Source of the DNA: Cyanobium sp. Morenito 9A2
GTDB lineage: Bacteria > Cyanobacteriota > Cyanobacteriia > PCC-6307 > Cyanobiaceae
Assembly: GCF_024345575.1 (NCBI RefSeq)
Contig: NZ_JAGQBJ010000002.1
Coordinates: 186,001 to 250,000 of the forward strand
Length of the DNA: 64,000 nucleotides
Direction of reading: 5' to 3'
Every line of letters begins with the position of its first letter. Positions within the stretch are counted from its first letter, which is position 1. The position numbers and the translations under genes were made by a program. Shown here piece after piece: positions 47,635 through 56,219 of the stretch. A model generated the notes under the pieces. It saw only the letters and a program-made list of their open reading frames with translations. It was not told the DNA's origin and ran no database searches.

Positions 47635-47722
47635 GAACCAGCCGGGGCGCCGGTGGTGAAGTGTAGTGAGCGGCCTGGAAGTGCCCCTGGCCAGGGAGAA
47701 TCAGCAGATCTGCAGGAATGAT

Positions 47723-48226
47723 GTGGGGAACTGTGTGGTGGTGGTGCTGGCGGATCGTGGCCGGCTTCACAGGCTCAGGGATCAGCTCGCCCAGATCAGC
47801 CCACCCCCCACCGCCTTGGTGGCCGTCGGTGATCAGGAAACCGACGCACTCACGGTGGCTCGGCTGAACCCCGCCATCGGCCGCCGCCTGCGCCAGCGCA
47901 GCATGGCCCGTTGGCTGCTGCCCTTTGGCTTCGCCGCCGGCCTCACTTTCACCCAGATCACCGACCTGCAGACCTTCGCTTTCCTCGGCCCCTGGGGGGA
48001 GCCGCTGGTGGGTGGCTTGCTGGGCCTGGCCGCCGGCTGGATGGGCAGTTTCGCCGCCGCCGCCAGCATCGTGCCCGAAGATGACGACCGCCTTCGCAGC
48101 CTGCGCAACCGGCTCAACGAAGGCAACTGGCTGCTGGTGGTGGAGACCCCGCGCGGCGTTGAGCTGGGCTGGACCTTGCTGCAGAAGGCCGGTGCTGAAA
48201 CCGTGGTGACCCTGGCGGAAACCTGA
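47723..48226 (+). CDS. Cyanobacterial membrane protein of unknown function
   Basis: 167 residues from GTG 47723, which has AGGA five bases upstream; the frame is open to GTG 47666. It has two hydrophobic segments (about 65-80 and 92-115) and a short C-terminal soluble part (VVETPRGVELGWTLL). A general metabolic or stress role cannot be inferred. The TGA overlaps the ATG of the next gene, so the two are coupled. Confidence 0.65.
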   Translation: MGNCVVVVLADRGRLHRLRDQLAQISPPPTALVAVGDQETDALTVARLNPAIGRRLRQRSMARWLLPFGFAAGLTFTQITDLQTFAFLGPWGEPLVGGLLGLAAGWMGSFAAAASIVPEDDDRLRSLRNRLNEGNWLLVVETPRGVELGWTLLQKAGAETVVTLAET

Positions 48227-49029
48227 TGTTGCCGCGCCAGAACCTGCTGGAGGGGAGCCGCTCGCCCGCCGAACTGGGCGCCTTGATCGATCTGGCCGAG
48301 CAGGCCCTGCGCACCTGGCAGCCCCGTTGGAGCCTCTTTGTGGCGGCGGCCGTGGCCGAGGAGGCGATCGAGCGTCTGGGGCCGCTCAGCGAACTCTCGC
48401 TGGCCTCCGATGGTGGTTGGCCCCAGGCCGAACGGCGGCGCCTGCGCTTCAACCGCCGCCAGCCCGGTGGAGAGGAGGCCCCCAGCGACGACCTGGTGCC
48501 CATCGCCGCCCTGGAGCTGGCCGGTAACTTTCTGTTCGATCCCGCCGAAGCCAGCGACTTCCGCAGCGCCCTGCTGGCGGCGGGTGCCGACGCGGAGGAG
48601 TTAGGGGATCTGTGGGTCCATGGAGACCGGGGCGCCCAACTGCTGGCCACCCCTGAGCTGGCCGAGCGACTGCTGGAGATCGCGGCCCAGGGCCCATGGC
48701 TGGTGCGCACGGTGCCGGTGCAGGTGGAGCCGCTGGCGATCGAGCAGTTGCAGTTCCCCAGCCGGCGCGCACCCAAGCGCCTCAACAGTGTCGAGGCCTC
48801 CCGCCGCCTGGATGCGGTGGCCTCCGCGGGATTCGGGATGTCCCGCGGCCGGATGGTCGAGCTGATCCGCGCGGGGGTGGTGCGCCTCAATTGGGCCGCG
48901 GTGAGCAGCCCCAGCCGGGAGCTGGTGGTCGGCGACCGCATCCAGCTGGAGAACCGGGGCGAACTGATGATCGAGGCGGTGGAGCCCACCAAGCGCGAGC
49001 GCTGGCGGCTGGTGATGCTGCGCCGCTAG
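48226..49029 (+). CDS. Photosystem II S4-domain protein
   Basis: 267 residues ending in an S4-type RNA-binding domain (SRRLDAVASAGFGMSRGRMVELIRAGVVRLNW). The N-terminal ~180 residues resemble the YlmH-like part. Cyanobacterial and plastid members are annotated as photosystem II S4 domain proteins; their role is not defined. ATG 48226 overlaps the stop of the membrane protein. Confidence 0.85.
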   Translation: MLPRQNLLEGSRSPAELGALIDLAEQALRTWQPRWSLFVAAAVAEEAIERLGPLSELSLASDGGWPQAERRRLRFNRRQPGGEEAPSDDLVPIAALELAGNFLFDPAEASDFRSALLAAGADAEELGDLWVHGDRGAQLLATPELAERLLEIAAQGPWLVRTVPVQVEPLAIEQLQFPSRRAPKRLNSVEASRRLDAVASAGFGMSRGRMVELIRAGVVRLNWAAVSSPSRELVVGDRIQLENRGELMIEAVEPTKRERWRLVMLRR

Positions 49030-49080
49030 GGACGTGCGCTGGCGGCTGCTAGGTTTCGGAGCCTGGGCTGAGGCCCAATC

Positions 49081-49152
49081 GGGCGATTAGCTCAGAGGTA
49101 GAGCACTACCTTGACACGGTAGGAGTCACTGGTTCGATTCCAGTATCGCCCA
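49081..49152 (+). tRNA. tRNA-Val (GAC)
   Basis: Acceptor GGGCGAT pairs with ATCGCCC, D-arm GCTC..GAGC, anticodon stem CTACC/GGTAG with loop TTGACAC (anticodon GAC), and T-arm CTGGTTCGATTCCAG with the GGTTCGA block. The CCA end is not encoded. It stands between the S4-domain gene and murD. Confidence 0.95.
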
Positions 49153-49177
49153 TTGTTCTAAGCAAAAAATCCAAGTA

Positions 49178-50578
49178 ATGGTCACGGCGGATCTACCTTT
49201 CACCGTCGTGATTGGCCTGGGACGCTCTGGTATTGGCGCTGCCCGCCTATTGGCTGCCGCTGGCGAGCGCGTCCGGCTGATCGAATCCAAAGGCGACCAA
49301 GCGCATCAGGCCCAGGCAAGCGAACTGGAGGCAGAAGGGATTGAGGTGCGGCTGAACACCCCCCTGGCCCCTGAGGCCTTCCACTGGCCGGGGGGACGGG
49401 CCGTGAAGGTGGTGGTCAGCCCAGGCATCCGCTGGGACCACCCCACCCTGGTGGCCCTGCGCCAGGGTGGGGTGGCGGTGATCGGCGAGATGGTCGTGGC
49501 CTGGGAGGCCCTCGACTCGGTGCCCTGGATCGGCATCACCGGCACCAACGGCAAGACCACCGTCACCCATCTGGTCGCCCATCTGCTGGAAGCGGCCGGC
49601 ATCGATGCGCCGATGTGCGGCAACGTCGGCCACTCCGCCGCCGAACTGGCCCTGCAACGCCGCGCCCAGGGGCGCGCCCTGCCCGACTGGCTGGTGGTGG
49701 AACTGAGCAGCTATCAGATCGAAGCGGCCGACTGCCTTCGCCCCCGCCTTGGCCTCTGGACCACCCTCACCCCGGACCACCTGGAGCGCCACGGCAGCCT
49801 GGAGGCCTACCGCGCCATCAAGCGCTCCCTGCTGGAGCGCTCCGCCGTGCGCCTGCTCAACGCAGACGACCCCGACCTCGCCGAGCGGTTCGCCAGCTGG
49901 GAGGCCAACAGCGATGTGCGCTGGATCACGGCGGGGCCTCGCTCGGCGTTGGGCCCGCCCATCGATCCCCAGCTCTGGGTCGAGGCCGGCCAGGTGACCA
50001 ACGCCAGCGGCCCCCTGTTCCCTGCCAGTGCCCTGGCGATGCCGGGGGCCCACAACCGCCAGAACCTGCTGCTGGCCACCGCCGTCGGGCTGGAACTGGG
50101 GCTGGCGCCCGCCCAGATGGAGCAGGCCTTCCGCTCGTTTCCCGGCGTGCCCCACCGCCTGGAATTCATCCGTGAACTGAATGGTCTGCGCTTTTACAAC
50201 GACAGCAAGGCCACCAATTTCGATGCCGCCGAGGTGGCCTTAAAGGCTCTGGAGCGGCCCGTGGTGGTCCTGGCCGGCGGTGAAGCCAAACAAGGCGACC
50301 CCACAGGCTGGATCGAACAACTCAAGCGCCATGCCCCTGCCGTGGTGCTCTTCGGAGCCGCCACTGACACCTTGGCCAACCTGCTGGCTGAGCACGGCTA
50401 CGGCGGTGAGGTGACGCCCTGCGCAGGCCTCGGCGAGGCGCTGCCCCTGGCCCGGGGACTGGCCGAGCTCCTCGGGGCCCAGGCCGTGCTGCTCTCACCC
50501 GCCTGCGCCAGCTTCGATCAATACAGCGATTTCGAAGCCCGCGGCGAGCATTTCCGCGCGCTGGTTTTAGGCCTCTGA
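49178..50578 (+). CDS. murD: UDP-N-acetylmuramoylalanine-D-glutamate ligase
   Basis: Adds D-glutamate to UDP-MurNAc-alanine in the cytosol. The 466 residues contain the ATP site GITGTNGKTT (119-128), ELSSYQIEAA, the Mur C-terminal domain start YNDSKATNFDAAEVAL and a C-terminal LSPACASFDQYSDFEARGE. The 3' end overlaps the convergent membrane gene by 12 bases. Confidence 0.96.
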   Translation: MVTADLPFTVVIGLGRSGIGAARLLAAAGERVRLIESKGDQAHQAQASELEAEGIEVRLNTPLAPEAFHWPGGRAVKVVVSPGIRWDHPTLVALRQGGVAVIGEMVVAWEALDSVPWIGITGTNGKTTVTHLVAHLLEAAGIDAPMCGNVGHSAAELALQRRAQGRALPDWLVVELSSYQIEAADCLRPRLGLWTTLTPDHLERHGSLEAYRAIKRSLLERSAVRLLNADDPDLAERFASWEANSDVRWITAGPRSALGPPIDPQLWVEAGQVTNASGPLFPASALAMPGAHNRQNLLLATAVGLELGLAPAQMEQAFRSFPGVPHRLEFIRELNGLRFYNDSKATNFDAAEVALKALERPVVVLAGGEAKQGDPTGWIEQLKRHAPAVVLFGAATDTLANLLAEHGYGGEVTPCAGLGEALPLARGLAELLGAQAVLLSPACASFDQYSDFEARGEHFRALVLGL

Positions 50579-51298
50579 CGGTTCACCGAGGCGGCGGCTC
50601 ACCAGGTACTGCTGAATGAAGATCGCCGCCAGGGGCCCCGTAACGATCAATGGGACCAGGCAGAAGAGGGCCGAGATCAGCACCAGAAGCCCGGCGAGCA
50701 GTTCGTAGCCCACAAGGCCCCAGCCGTACCCGCTGTTGAACAGGTCGCGGAAGCTGGCCAGAAAGGCCGGCCAGATCGGTTCGGCGCTCGTGAACACCCG
50801 GCGGATGAAGATCGGCGTGATGATCGCTACGATCATTCCCGGCACCAGACAGGCCAGGAAGCCAATCCCCGTCACCACCGAAGCCAGCAATCCCGCCAGC
50901 AAATAGCGCCAGAAGTTCGCGCGCAGCAGCGCCAGGCCGCCCGCGAAATCTGGATGTTGGCCTGTGGCGTAGTAGATCGCGGGGAAGGCCACGATCAACA
51001 CCCCCAAAAGACTCACCAGCACCTGGTAGACGATCTGGAACGGAAAATTGAGGAGCGCCTGCACCCCGTCGGCCCAACCTGCCCCACTGGACTCAACCAT
51101 GCCGCCGGTGAGCACCTGGGCGAGCATCGTGGTGAGCGCGGTGATCAGACCAAACCCGATCGCCAGACCCAGGATCACCAGCTGGGTGAGCACGTAAGCC
51201 TGCCAGTGGGCCTTGTAGAGGTTCCAGGCGGATTGCAGGGTGGGCTCTGATGGGGTCATGGGGCCCGAAGGGGGTTCCTGTTCAGGGGTGCTGGCCAT
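50567..51298 (-). CDS. Polytopic membrane protein of unknown function
   Basis: 243 residues with a Pro/Glu-rich cytoplasmic start and about five to six hydrophobic segments. The pattern (AWNLYKAHWQAYVLTQLVILGL..., repeated Gly-rich helices with internal Pro) resembles the DUF975/YesK-like membrane families, but I do not call a family. ATG 51298 is used; internal ATG 51259 is possible. Confidence 0.65.
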   Translation of the reverse strand: MASTPEQEPPSGPMTPSEPTLQSAWNLYKAHWQAYVLTQLVILGLAIGFGLITALTTMLAQVLTGGMVESSGAGWADGVQALLNFPFQIVYQVLVSLLGVLIVAFPAIYYATGQHPDFAGGLALLRANFWRYLLAGLLASVVTGIGFLACLVPGMIVAIITPIFIRRVFTSAEPIWPAFLASFRDLFNSGYGWGLVGYELLAGLLVLISALFCLVPLIVTGPLAAIFIQQYLVSRRLGEPSEA

Positions 51299-51423
51299 GG
51301 GGGACGAAGCAATGGGCCCTGTTTAATCGCCTTCGCCGCTGCAGCCAACAACGCCGACACAAAGCGCCCTGCATCGGACCACTCCATAGACTGGCCTACC
51401 GATCCTGCGGTGCCCAACAAGCG

Positions 51424-51885
51424 ATGGCCTTCTGGCTGATGAAGAGCGAACCGGACGTCTACGGCCTCGCCCATTTGGAAAAGGAAGGCACCACCCTCTG
51501 GGATGGGATCCGCAACTACCAGGCCCGCAACTTCATGCGCACCATGGCGGTGGGCGACCAGGCCTTCTTCTATCACTCCAACACGCAGCCCCCTGGAATC
51601 GTGGGGTTGATGGAGGTCATCGAAACCCAGCTGGTGGACCCCAGCCAGTTCGACGCGACATCGAAGTATTTCGATCCGGCCTCCAAGCCCGAGGCCCCGC
51701 GCTGGGACTGCGTGCGCCTGCGTTACGGGCGCCGCTTCAGCCGGCTGTTGAGCCTCGATGAGCTGCGTCAGAACTTCAGTGTGGAGGAGCTGGCGGTGGT
51801 GCGCCGCGGCAACCGGCTCTCGATCCTGCCGGTGCCGGACGCCGCCGCCGATCGAATCGTCGCGCTCGTGGAAGGCCCTGGCTGA
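51424..51885 (+). CDS. EVE-domain protein
   Basis: 153 residues covering a whole EVE domain: FWLMKSEPDVYGLAHL at the start, TTLWDGIRNYQARNFMR, GDQAFFYHSN and PPGIVGLMEV. EVE domains (PUA fold) bind modified bases in DNA or RNA. ATG 51424 fits the family; the frame extends upstream without homology. Standing alone, it might read modified bases, for example methylated DNA (inference). Confidence 0.85.
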   Translation: MAFWLMKSEPDVYGLAHLEKEGTTLWDGIRNYQARNFMRTMAVGDQAFFYHSNTQPPGIVGLMEVIETQLVDPSQFDATSKYFDPASKPEAPRWDCVRLRYGRRFSRLLSLDELRQNFSVEELAVVRRGNRLSILPVPDAAADRIVALVEGPG

Positions 51886-51910
51886 GGTCCACCACGGTCA
51901 CTCCCCAGCC

Positions 51911-52294
51911 TCAGCGCTGGAACATGTTGGCCAAGTAGCAGCGCGTCACCTCCCGGCTCTGCACCCCGTTCTGTACCAGAAACCCCGCCAGGGCCGCCTG
52001 AAACAGCCGGTACTGGTCCCAGTTGGGGTGGGCCTCAATGAAACCGCGCATCGACAGCAGCAGCGCCTCAGGCACTTCAGCCCGCAGGCTGACCATCGAA
52101 GCCAGCGCCCCGACCGCAGCCCCGGCAGACGCTTCCGCCGCTGCGACCTCCCACCGCCCAACGCTGACCGGTCCCACCTCCCCCTGCCCCTGGCCGCCAA
52201 GCCCTCTGAGGCCCGTCGGCCCTTCCCACGGCACCGGCTGGAGCGGCCCCTGATGCGCCGCTGCGCTCGCCTGGAAGGGGGTCATCGGTTTCAT
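51911..52294 (-). CDS. DUF2811 family protein with N-terminal extension
   Basis: The C-terminal ~60 residues (VSLRAEVPEALLLSMRGFIEAH; FQAALAGFLVQNG) match DUF2811, a small cyanobacterial family of unknown function. ATG 52294 has GGAG four bases upstream and gives 127 residues; internal ATG 52096 would give just the domain (61 residues). The extension is Gly/Gln/Ala-rich and could be untranslated. Both starts are kept open. Confidence 0.7.
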   Translation of the reverse strand: MKPMTPFQASAAAHQGPLQPVPWEGPTGLRGLGGQGQGEVGPVSVGRWEVAAAEASAGAAVGALASMVSLRAEVPEALLLSMRGFIEAHPNWDQYRLFQAALAGFLVQNGVQSREVTRCYLANMFQR

Positions 52295-52660
52295 GCAACT
52301 CCGGCTGTCTCGGCACCAGTTCCCCACACCGCCGCCGCCCCGTCAAATCGCCAGGTGCGGCGCCCATCCCTGGCGTCGCAGGCTGAGATCCCTGCCCTGA
52401 CAGCAGTTGTGGCGGGCGTGCTGAACATCACTCCTGGGCCTGGCGCGCTCCGGCGGCGCTGTCAAGGGCGCGACCCCAATCCCTCCGTTTCTCCCCAGGC
52501 TGCTGTGGGGGCCAGCGATCCGTGGGCAAGGGGCTGTGGAAAACCAGGGCAAAACCTGGGCCACTTCCGGGGGAACCTTGGGTCAGCCGCTCCGATCAGC
52601 AGTGCTGATCGACGGCCAATCGGGGCCCTGGATCTCACCGGTCGGTGCCCACAGGCACCC
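52295..52660. other. 366-base spacer with a 19-base palindrome
   Basis: No credible protein frame. CGATCAGCA-G-TGCTGATCG (52593-52611) is a 9+1+9 perfect inverted repeat. TGTGGAAAA at 52535-52543 is one copy of the cyanobacterial DnaA-box-like sequence; a single copy does not make an origin. Confidence 0.45.
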
Positions 52661-53074
52661 TCAAGCCTGAGCGCCCAGCGCCGGTTCGCCCAACAGCTCA
52701 AGGGCCTGGGGCAACTGCTCAAGGGCCAGGGCGAAAGCGGCACTGGCCCCAGGCCCCCAACTGAGCTCCAGGGCCCGCTGGCCAGGATCTGGCGTGAGCA
52801 CGATCCTCAAGGCCCAGCGCTGGCGATCCCCCGTCAGGGCCAGCCACCAGGGACCGCTCTCCAGCTCCAGCTCGATCGTCTCCTCGTCCATCAGCTGGTC
52901 GGTGAGGGCCATGTGCTGGGCTACCAGGCGCCCCAGGGTCCGGCGCAGCCCAGCCGCCTCGGCTCCGCTGAGTTCCACGGCCCACCCCTGGCCCCCCACC
53001 AACACGGAAAAAGGCTGGCGCTGGGGGTCAAACCCCAGGCGCCAGCCCTGTCCGTCCCATTCCTGGGCTGTCAA
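52661..53074 (-). CDS. DUF1818 family protein
   Basis: 137 residues of the cyanobacterial DUF1818 family: GQGWRLGFDPQRQPFSVLVGG at the start, LMDEETIELELESGPWW and RWALRIVLTPDPG. TTG 53074 gives the usual N terminus just after rpoZ; ATG 53113 would overlap rpoZ by 35 bases. Function unknown. Confidence 0.8.
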   Translation of the reverse strand: MTAQEWDGQGWRLGFDPQRQPFSVLVGGQGWAVELSGAEAAGLRRTLGRLVAQHMALTDQLMDEETIELELESGPWWLALTGDRQRWALRIVLTPDPGQRALELSWGPGASAAFALALEQLPQALELLGEPALGAQA

Positions 53075-53078
53075 GCGC

Positions 53079-53309
53079 TCAGCCCGGCAGCAGGTCAGGC
53101 TGGTCCTGCTCATCGCTGAGCTCGACAATGGCGCGCTGCACAGGCTTGATCGTCGAATCCTCGAGCAGCCCATCGAAATCATCGAATCGACGCTGCTTGG
53201 CGCGGAAGGCGATCTTCACGGTGGTGAGGTAACGGTTGCTCGACTGACGGATCAGGCTTTCGGCCCGCTGGGCCAGTTCCTTGGGGGTGACGTCAATACC
53301 GATGAACAT
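53079..53309 (-). CDS. rpoZ: RNA polymerase omega subunit
   Basis: Small subunit that stabilises the beta' subunit. 76 residues: [21 protein letters not shown] and [18 protein letters not shown], with the cyanobacterial ending [15 protein letters not shown] 53309. Divergent from the Hsp70 gene; about 100 bases separate them. Confidence 0.92.
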   Translation of the reverse strand: MFIGIDVTPKELAQRAESLIRQSSNRYLTTVKIAFRAKQRRFDDFDGLLEDSTIKPVQRAIVELSDEQDQPDLLPG

Positions 53310-53408
53310 GTTTACCCAACCAGTGAATGCATCTTAGGCGAGGGTCTTCAGGCCCAGGGCGACCTTGGGGTCGATAGAACGGAAGCCCCCGTGTGTCCCG
53401 CCGTTCCC

Positions 53409-54974
53409 ATGTCCAAGGACGGCACCCTGGCGATCGACCTGGGCAGCACCACCACGGTTGTGGCCTTCCAGGCCAGCGACGGCAGCCCCCCCCAACTGCT
53501 GGACCTCCCCCCCTACAGCTGCGGCGATCCCGTTGTGATCCCCAGCCTGCTCTGGTTCAGCGGACCCGAAGACCGCTATCCCCTGATCGGCCGCCAGGTG
53601 CTCGATGCCGGCACCAGGCCGCAGGAGAGCCCACTGCTCTGCAGGGATTTCAAACGACGCATCGGCGCCCCCAGGGACGGCGAAGCTGGGGCGGCGACTC
53701 CCCTGGCACCGGAGCGGGTCGGGGGGCTGCTCCTGGAGCGGATCTGGGAGCAGCTACCGGAACAGCACCAGCCCCGACGCCTGGTGCTCACCGCCCCGAT
53801 CGACAGCTACCGCCGCTACCGGCAGTGGTTGCAGGAAGCCACAGCCGCCCTGCCCGTGGAAGAGATCGCCCTGGTGGATGAACCCACCGCTGCGGCGATC
53901 GGCGCCGGCTTGCCCCCCGGAAGCCTCGTGCTGGTGGTGGACCTGGGGGGCGGCACAATCGATCTCTCCCTGGTGGCCCTCGAGGGCGGGGAGGGCAAGG
54001 CGGCGCCGATCGCCCAGTTGCTGCGCTTCGCTGGCCGCCGCCTCGATGACAGCCGCCAGGCCCTGCGCTGCGCCCGGATCATCGGCAAAGCCGGTCTGGC
54101 CCTGGGGGGACGAGACCTCGACCGCTGGATCGCCGCTGCCCTGGTGCCCCAGGCTGCCCCCTGCGCCAGCCTTCTGGAGGCGGCTGAGCAACTTAAATGC
54201 GCCCTCTCCATCGCCCCCCAGGCCCTGGTGCACTGGGCGCCGGAGCTGGGCGGGCCGCCACGGGCCCTGCAACTCGAACGCAACGCCCTCGAGGCCCTGC
54301 TGCGTGCCCACGGCCTGCTGGTGGCCCTCGATCAGCTGCTGGAGACGGTGCTAGCGGCAGGCCGGGCGCAGGGCCTGGGCCTGCAGCAGATCGATGCCGT
54401 GCTGCCCGTGGGCGGCAGCAGCCGCATTCCCCTGATCCGCCAATGGCTGAGTGAGCGCTGCCCTGGGGTGCCGCTGCGGGATGAGCGCCCGATCGAGGCC
54501 GTCGCACTGGGGGCCCTGGCCCTCACCCCCGGCGTTCAGGTGAGGGACGTGCTGACCCGCGGGGTTTCCCTGCGCTGCTGGGACCGGCGCAGCTTCGAGC
54601 ACCGCTGGCATCCGTTGTTCCTGGCCGGTCAGAGCTGGCCCACGGTCCGGCCCATGGAGCTGGTGCTGGCCTGCAGCCGAGATGGCCAGGCGGAGCTGGA
54701 GCTGACCCTGGGCGAGCCGAGGCCAGACGATCGTTCTGAGGTGGTGTTCATCGATGGCCTGCCCCAGTTGCGCCACTGCCCGGCGGGGGCCGTCGCCGTG
54801 GAGCCCTGGGCTGGACCGCCTTTGCTGTTGCCGCTGGATCCACCCGGACAGCAGGGTGTGGACCGCCTGCGACTGCTCTTCAGCATCGACAGCGCGGGGC
54901 AATTGCGGCTGGAGCGCAACGACCTGAGCACCGGTGACCATGCCCCGGCGCTGGTGCTGGGCGCGGTGCGCTGA
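53409..54974 (+). CDS. Atypical Hsp70 (DnaK-like) protein
   Basis: 521 residues. The ATPase domain (1-~375) is recognisable: IDLGSTTTVVAF (phosphate 1, about 9-20), VDEPTAAAIG (157-166), DLGGGTIDLSL (178-188) and the adenosine block LPVGGSSRIPLI. The remaining ~140 residues fit only the beta part of a substrate domain and lack the helical lid of DnaK (~630-640 residues). Such short Hsp70s occur in several cyanobacteria and their clients are unknown. It is divergent from rpoZ and precedes a membrane-anchored unknown. Confidence 0.85.
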   Translation: MSKDGTLAIDLGSTTTVVAFQASDGSPPQLLDLPPYSCGDPVVIPSLLWFSGPEDRYPLIGRQVLDAGTRPQESPLLCRDFKRRIGAPRDGEAGAATPLAPERVGGLLLERIWEQLPEQHQPRRLVLTAPIDSYRRYRQWLQEATAALPVEEIALVDEPTAAAIGAGLPPGSLVLVVDLGGGTIDLSLVALEGGEGKAAPIAQLLRFAGRRLDDSRQALRCARIIGKAGLALGGRDLDRWIAAALVPQAAPCASLLEAAEQLKCALSIAPQALVHWAPELGGPPRALQLERNALEALLRAHGLLVALDQLLETVLAAGRAQGLGLQQIDAVLPVGGSSRIPLIRQWLSERCPGVPLRDERPIEAVALGALALTPGVQVRDVLTRGVSLRCWDRRSFEHRWHPLFLAGQSWPTVRPMELVLACSRDGQAELELTLGEPRPDDRSEVVFIDGLPQLRHCPAGAVAVEPWAGPPLLLPLDPPGQQGVDRLRLLFSIDSAGQLRLERNDLSTGDHAPALVLGAVR

Positions 54975-55097
54975 TTGCAGCGGCCCGGGCCCAACGACTG
55001 CCAATGCACCGAGGGACGACGGCCGCTCTGCCCCCTCGAGCCGGTGACGGTACCGGCGTATTCCTAGAACAGAACGACGCTCCGCCCCTCCCCTGCC

Positions 55098-55928
55098 TTG
55101 GCCATCCGCCGGCACAGGCTTCCCCGCTTCTGGCTCGCGCTCACCCTTGGCCTGGTGGGCGGCGCCGTGCTGGCGGCCCACTGGTGGGAAACCCAACTGC
55201 CCGGGCGCCTCGAACAGGCCGCCCGCAGCGGCCGCATCGATGACTGCCTGCGCTTCAGCGAGCAGCTGGCGGCCCTGCGCTGGCTGGGGGATCGCGCCCC
55301 CCAGGAGCAGGGTCAATGCCGGCGCCTCAAGGCCGAAAGCCTCTGGAAGGCTCAGAAATGGCGAGAGGCCCTGAGGCTGCAATTGCAGCTGGTGAACTCC
55401 GAGACGGGGAGCCCCGAAGACCAGCAGCAATTGCTCGCCTGGCAAAAGCAATTGCAGCAGGCCGCCCTCACCCGCTACCGGAAAGGGGATCTGAGCGGCG
55501 CCCTGGCGCTGCTGGCCCCCATGAACGAAGACCACCGTCCCGATGGCAGCGCCCTGGGGGACAGCCTCAAAGAGGAGTGGGCGCGCAACCGGCTGCAACT
55601 GGAGCGCAGCCGCACGCTGATCGCGGCCAAGCGCTGGTGGGAAGCGCTCGATGCCCTCAACCGCATCGACCAACCCTGGTGGAAGGAACGCTCAAAGGCC
55701 CTGCGGCAGCAGGTGAACGCGGGCCTGCTCACCCTCAAGTCCAAGGATGAAGACCATCACAGCCACGAGGGCGCCCTCCCCTCCAACGTGCCGTTGGATC
55801 AGCTGGATGCTGCCGTGCGCCGTCACATCGCCCAGGGCATGGACGACTTCAAGGCTTTCAAACTGGGCTGCAGGGACCTGGGGGGGAAAGTGGTGGAGTC
55901 CGGTCCCGAGAGTGCCTGCCAGCGCTGA
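55098..55928 (+). CDS. Membrane-anchored protein with helical repeats
   Basis: 276 residues from TTG 55098: a basic start, one membrane helix (FWLALTLGLVGGAVLAAHWW, about 11-30) and a helical soluble region with TPR-like spacing (LKAESLWKAQKWREALRLQL; YRKGDLSGALALLAPM; RWWEALDALNRI). The C-terminal tail is His/Asp-rich. I recognise no family. It follows the Hsp70 gene by about 120 bases on the same strand and could be a membrane partner. Confidence 0.65.
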   Translation: MAIRRHRLPRFWLALTLGLVGGAVLAAHWWETQLPGRLEQAARSGRIDDCLRFSEQLAALRWLGDRAPQEQGQCRRLKAESLWKAQKWREALRLQLQLVNSETGSPEDQQQLLAWQKQLQQAALTRYRKGDLSGALALLAPMNEDHRPDGSALGDSLKEEWARNRLQLERSRTLIAAKRWWEALDALNRIDQPWWKERSKALRQQVNAGLLTLKSKDEDHHSHEGALPSNVPLDQLDAAVRRHIAQGMDDFKAFKLGCRDLGGKVVESGPESACQR

Positions 55929-55992
55929 AGGGCCCCCCTTCGTCACTCCCGGGCCACCCATGACAGGATTGGCTCCAGCGCGCCCTCAACCG

Positions 55993-56214
55993 ATGCAGAC
56001 GGGAGATCAGGTCAAGGTCAGCACCTCGGTGGTGGTATTCACCCACCCCGACCATCGCGGCCAGCCCTTTGATCTCGAAGGCCAGGTGGGCCAGGTGCAC
56101 CAGGTGCTCAGCGAGTGGAAAGGGCGGCCGATCAGCCCGACCCTGCCTGTGATCGTGGCCTTCGGCAAATTTCGTGCCCATTTCCGGTCCGACGAACTGG
56201 CGCCGCTGGCCTGA
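55993..56214 (+). CDS. ftrV: Ferredoxin-thioredoxin reductase, variable chain
   Basis: 73 residues of the small SH3-like subunit that supports the catalytic chain of ferredoxin-thioredoxin reductase, passing light-derived electrons to thioredoxins. GDQVKVSTSVVVFTHPDHRG and EWKGRPISPTLPVIVAF are characteristic. ATG 55993 matches family length; ATG 55960 is in frame upstream. The catalytic chain (ftrC) is not in this window. Confidence 0.88.
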   Translation: MQTGDQVKVSTSVVVFTHPDHRGQPFDLEGQVGQVHQVLSEWKGRPISPTLPVIVAFGKFRAHFRSDELAPLA

Positions 56215-56219
56215 AACCC

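Noticed and set aside
45850-47721. 623-codon frame opposite serA
   Set aside because: Reverse-strand shadow with His/Gly/Gln-rich low-information composition. serA on the other strand is a complete family match.
49081-49152. tRNA-Val as an integration site
   Set aside because: No integrase, no partial tRNA copy and no change of gene content lie beside it.
52535-52543. DnaA-box-like TGTGGAAAA as a possible origin
   Set aside because: Only one copy was seen, with no dnaA or dnaN nearby. A replication origin needs a cluster.
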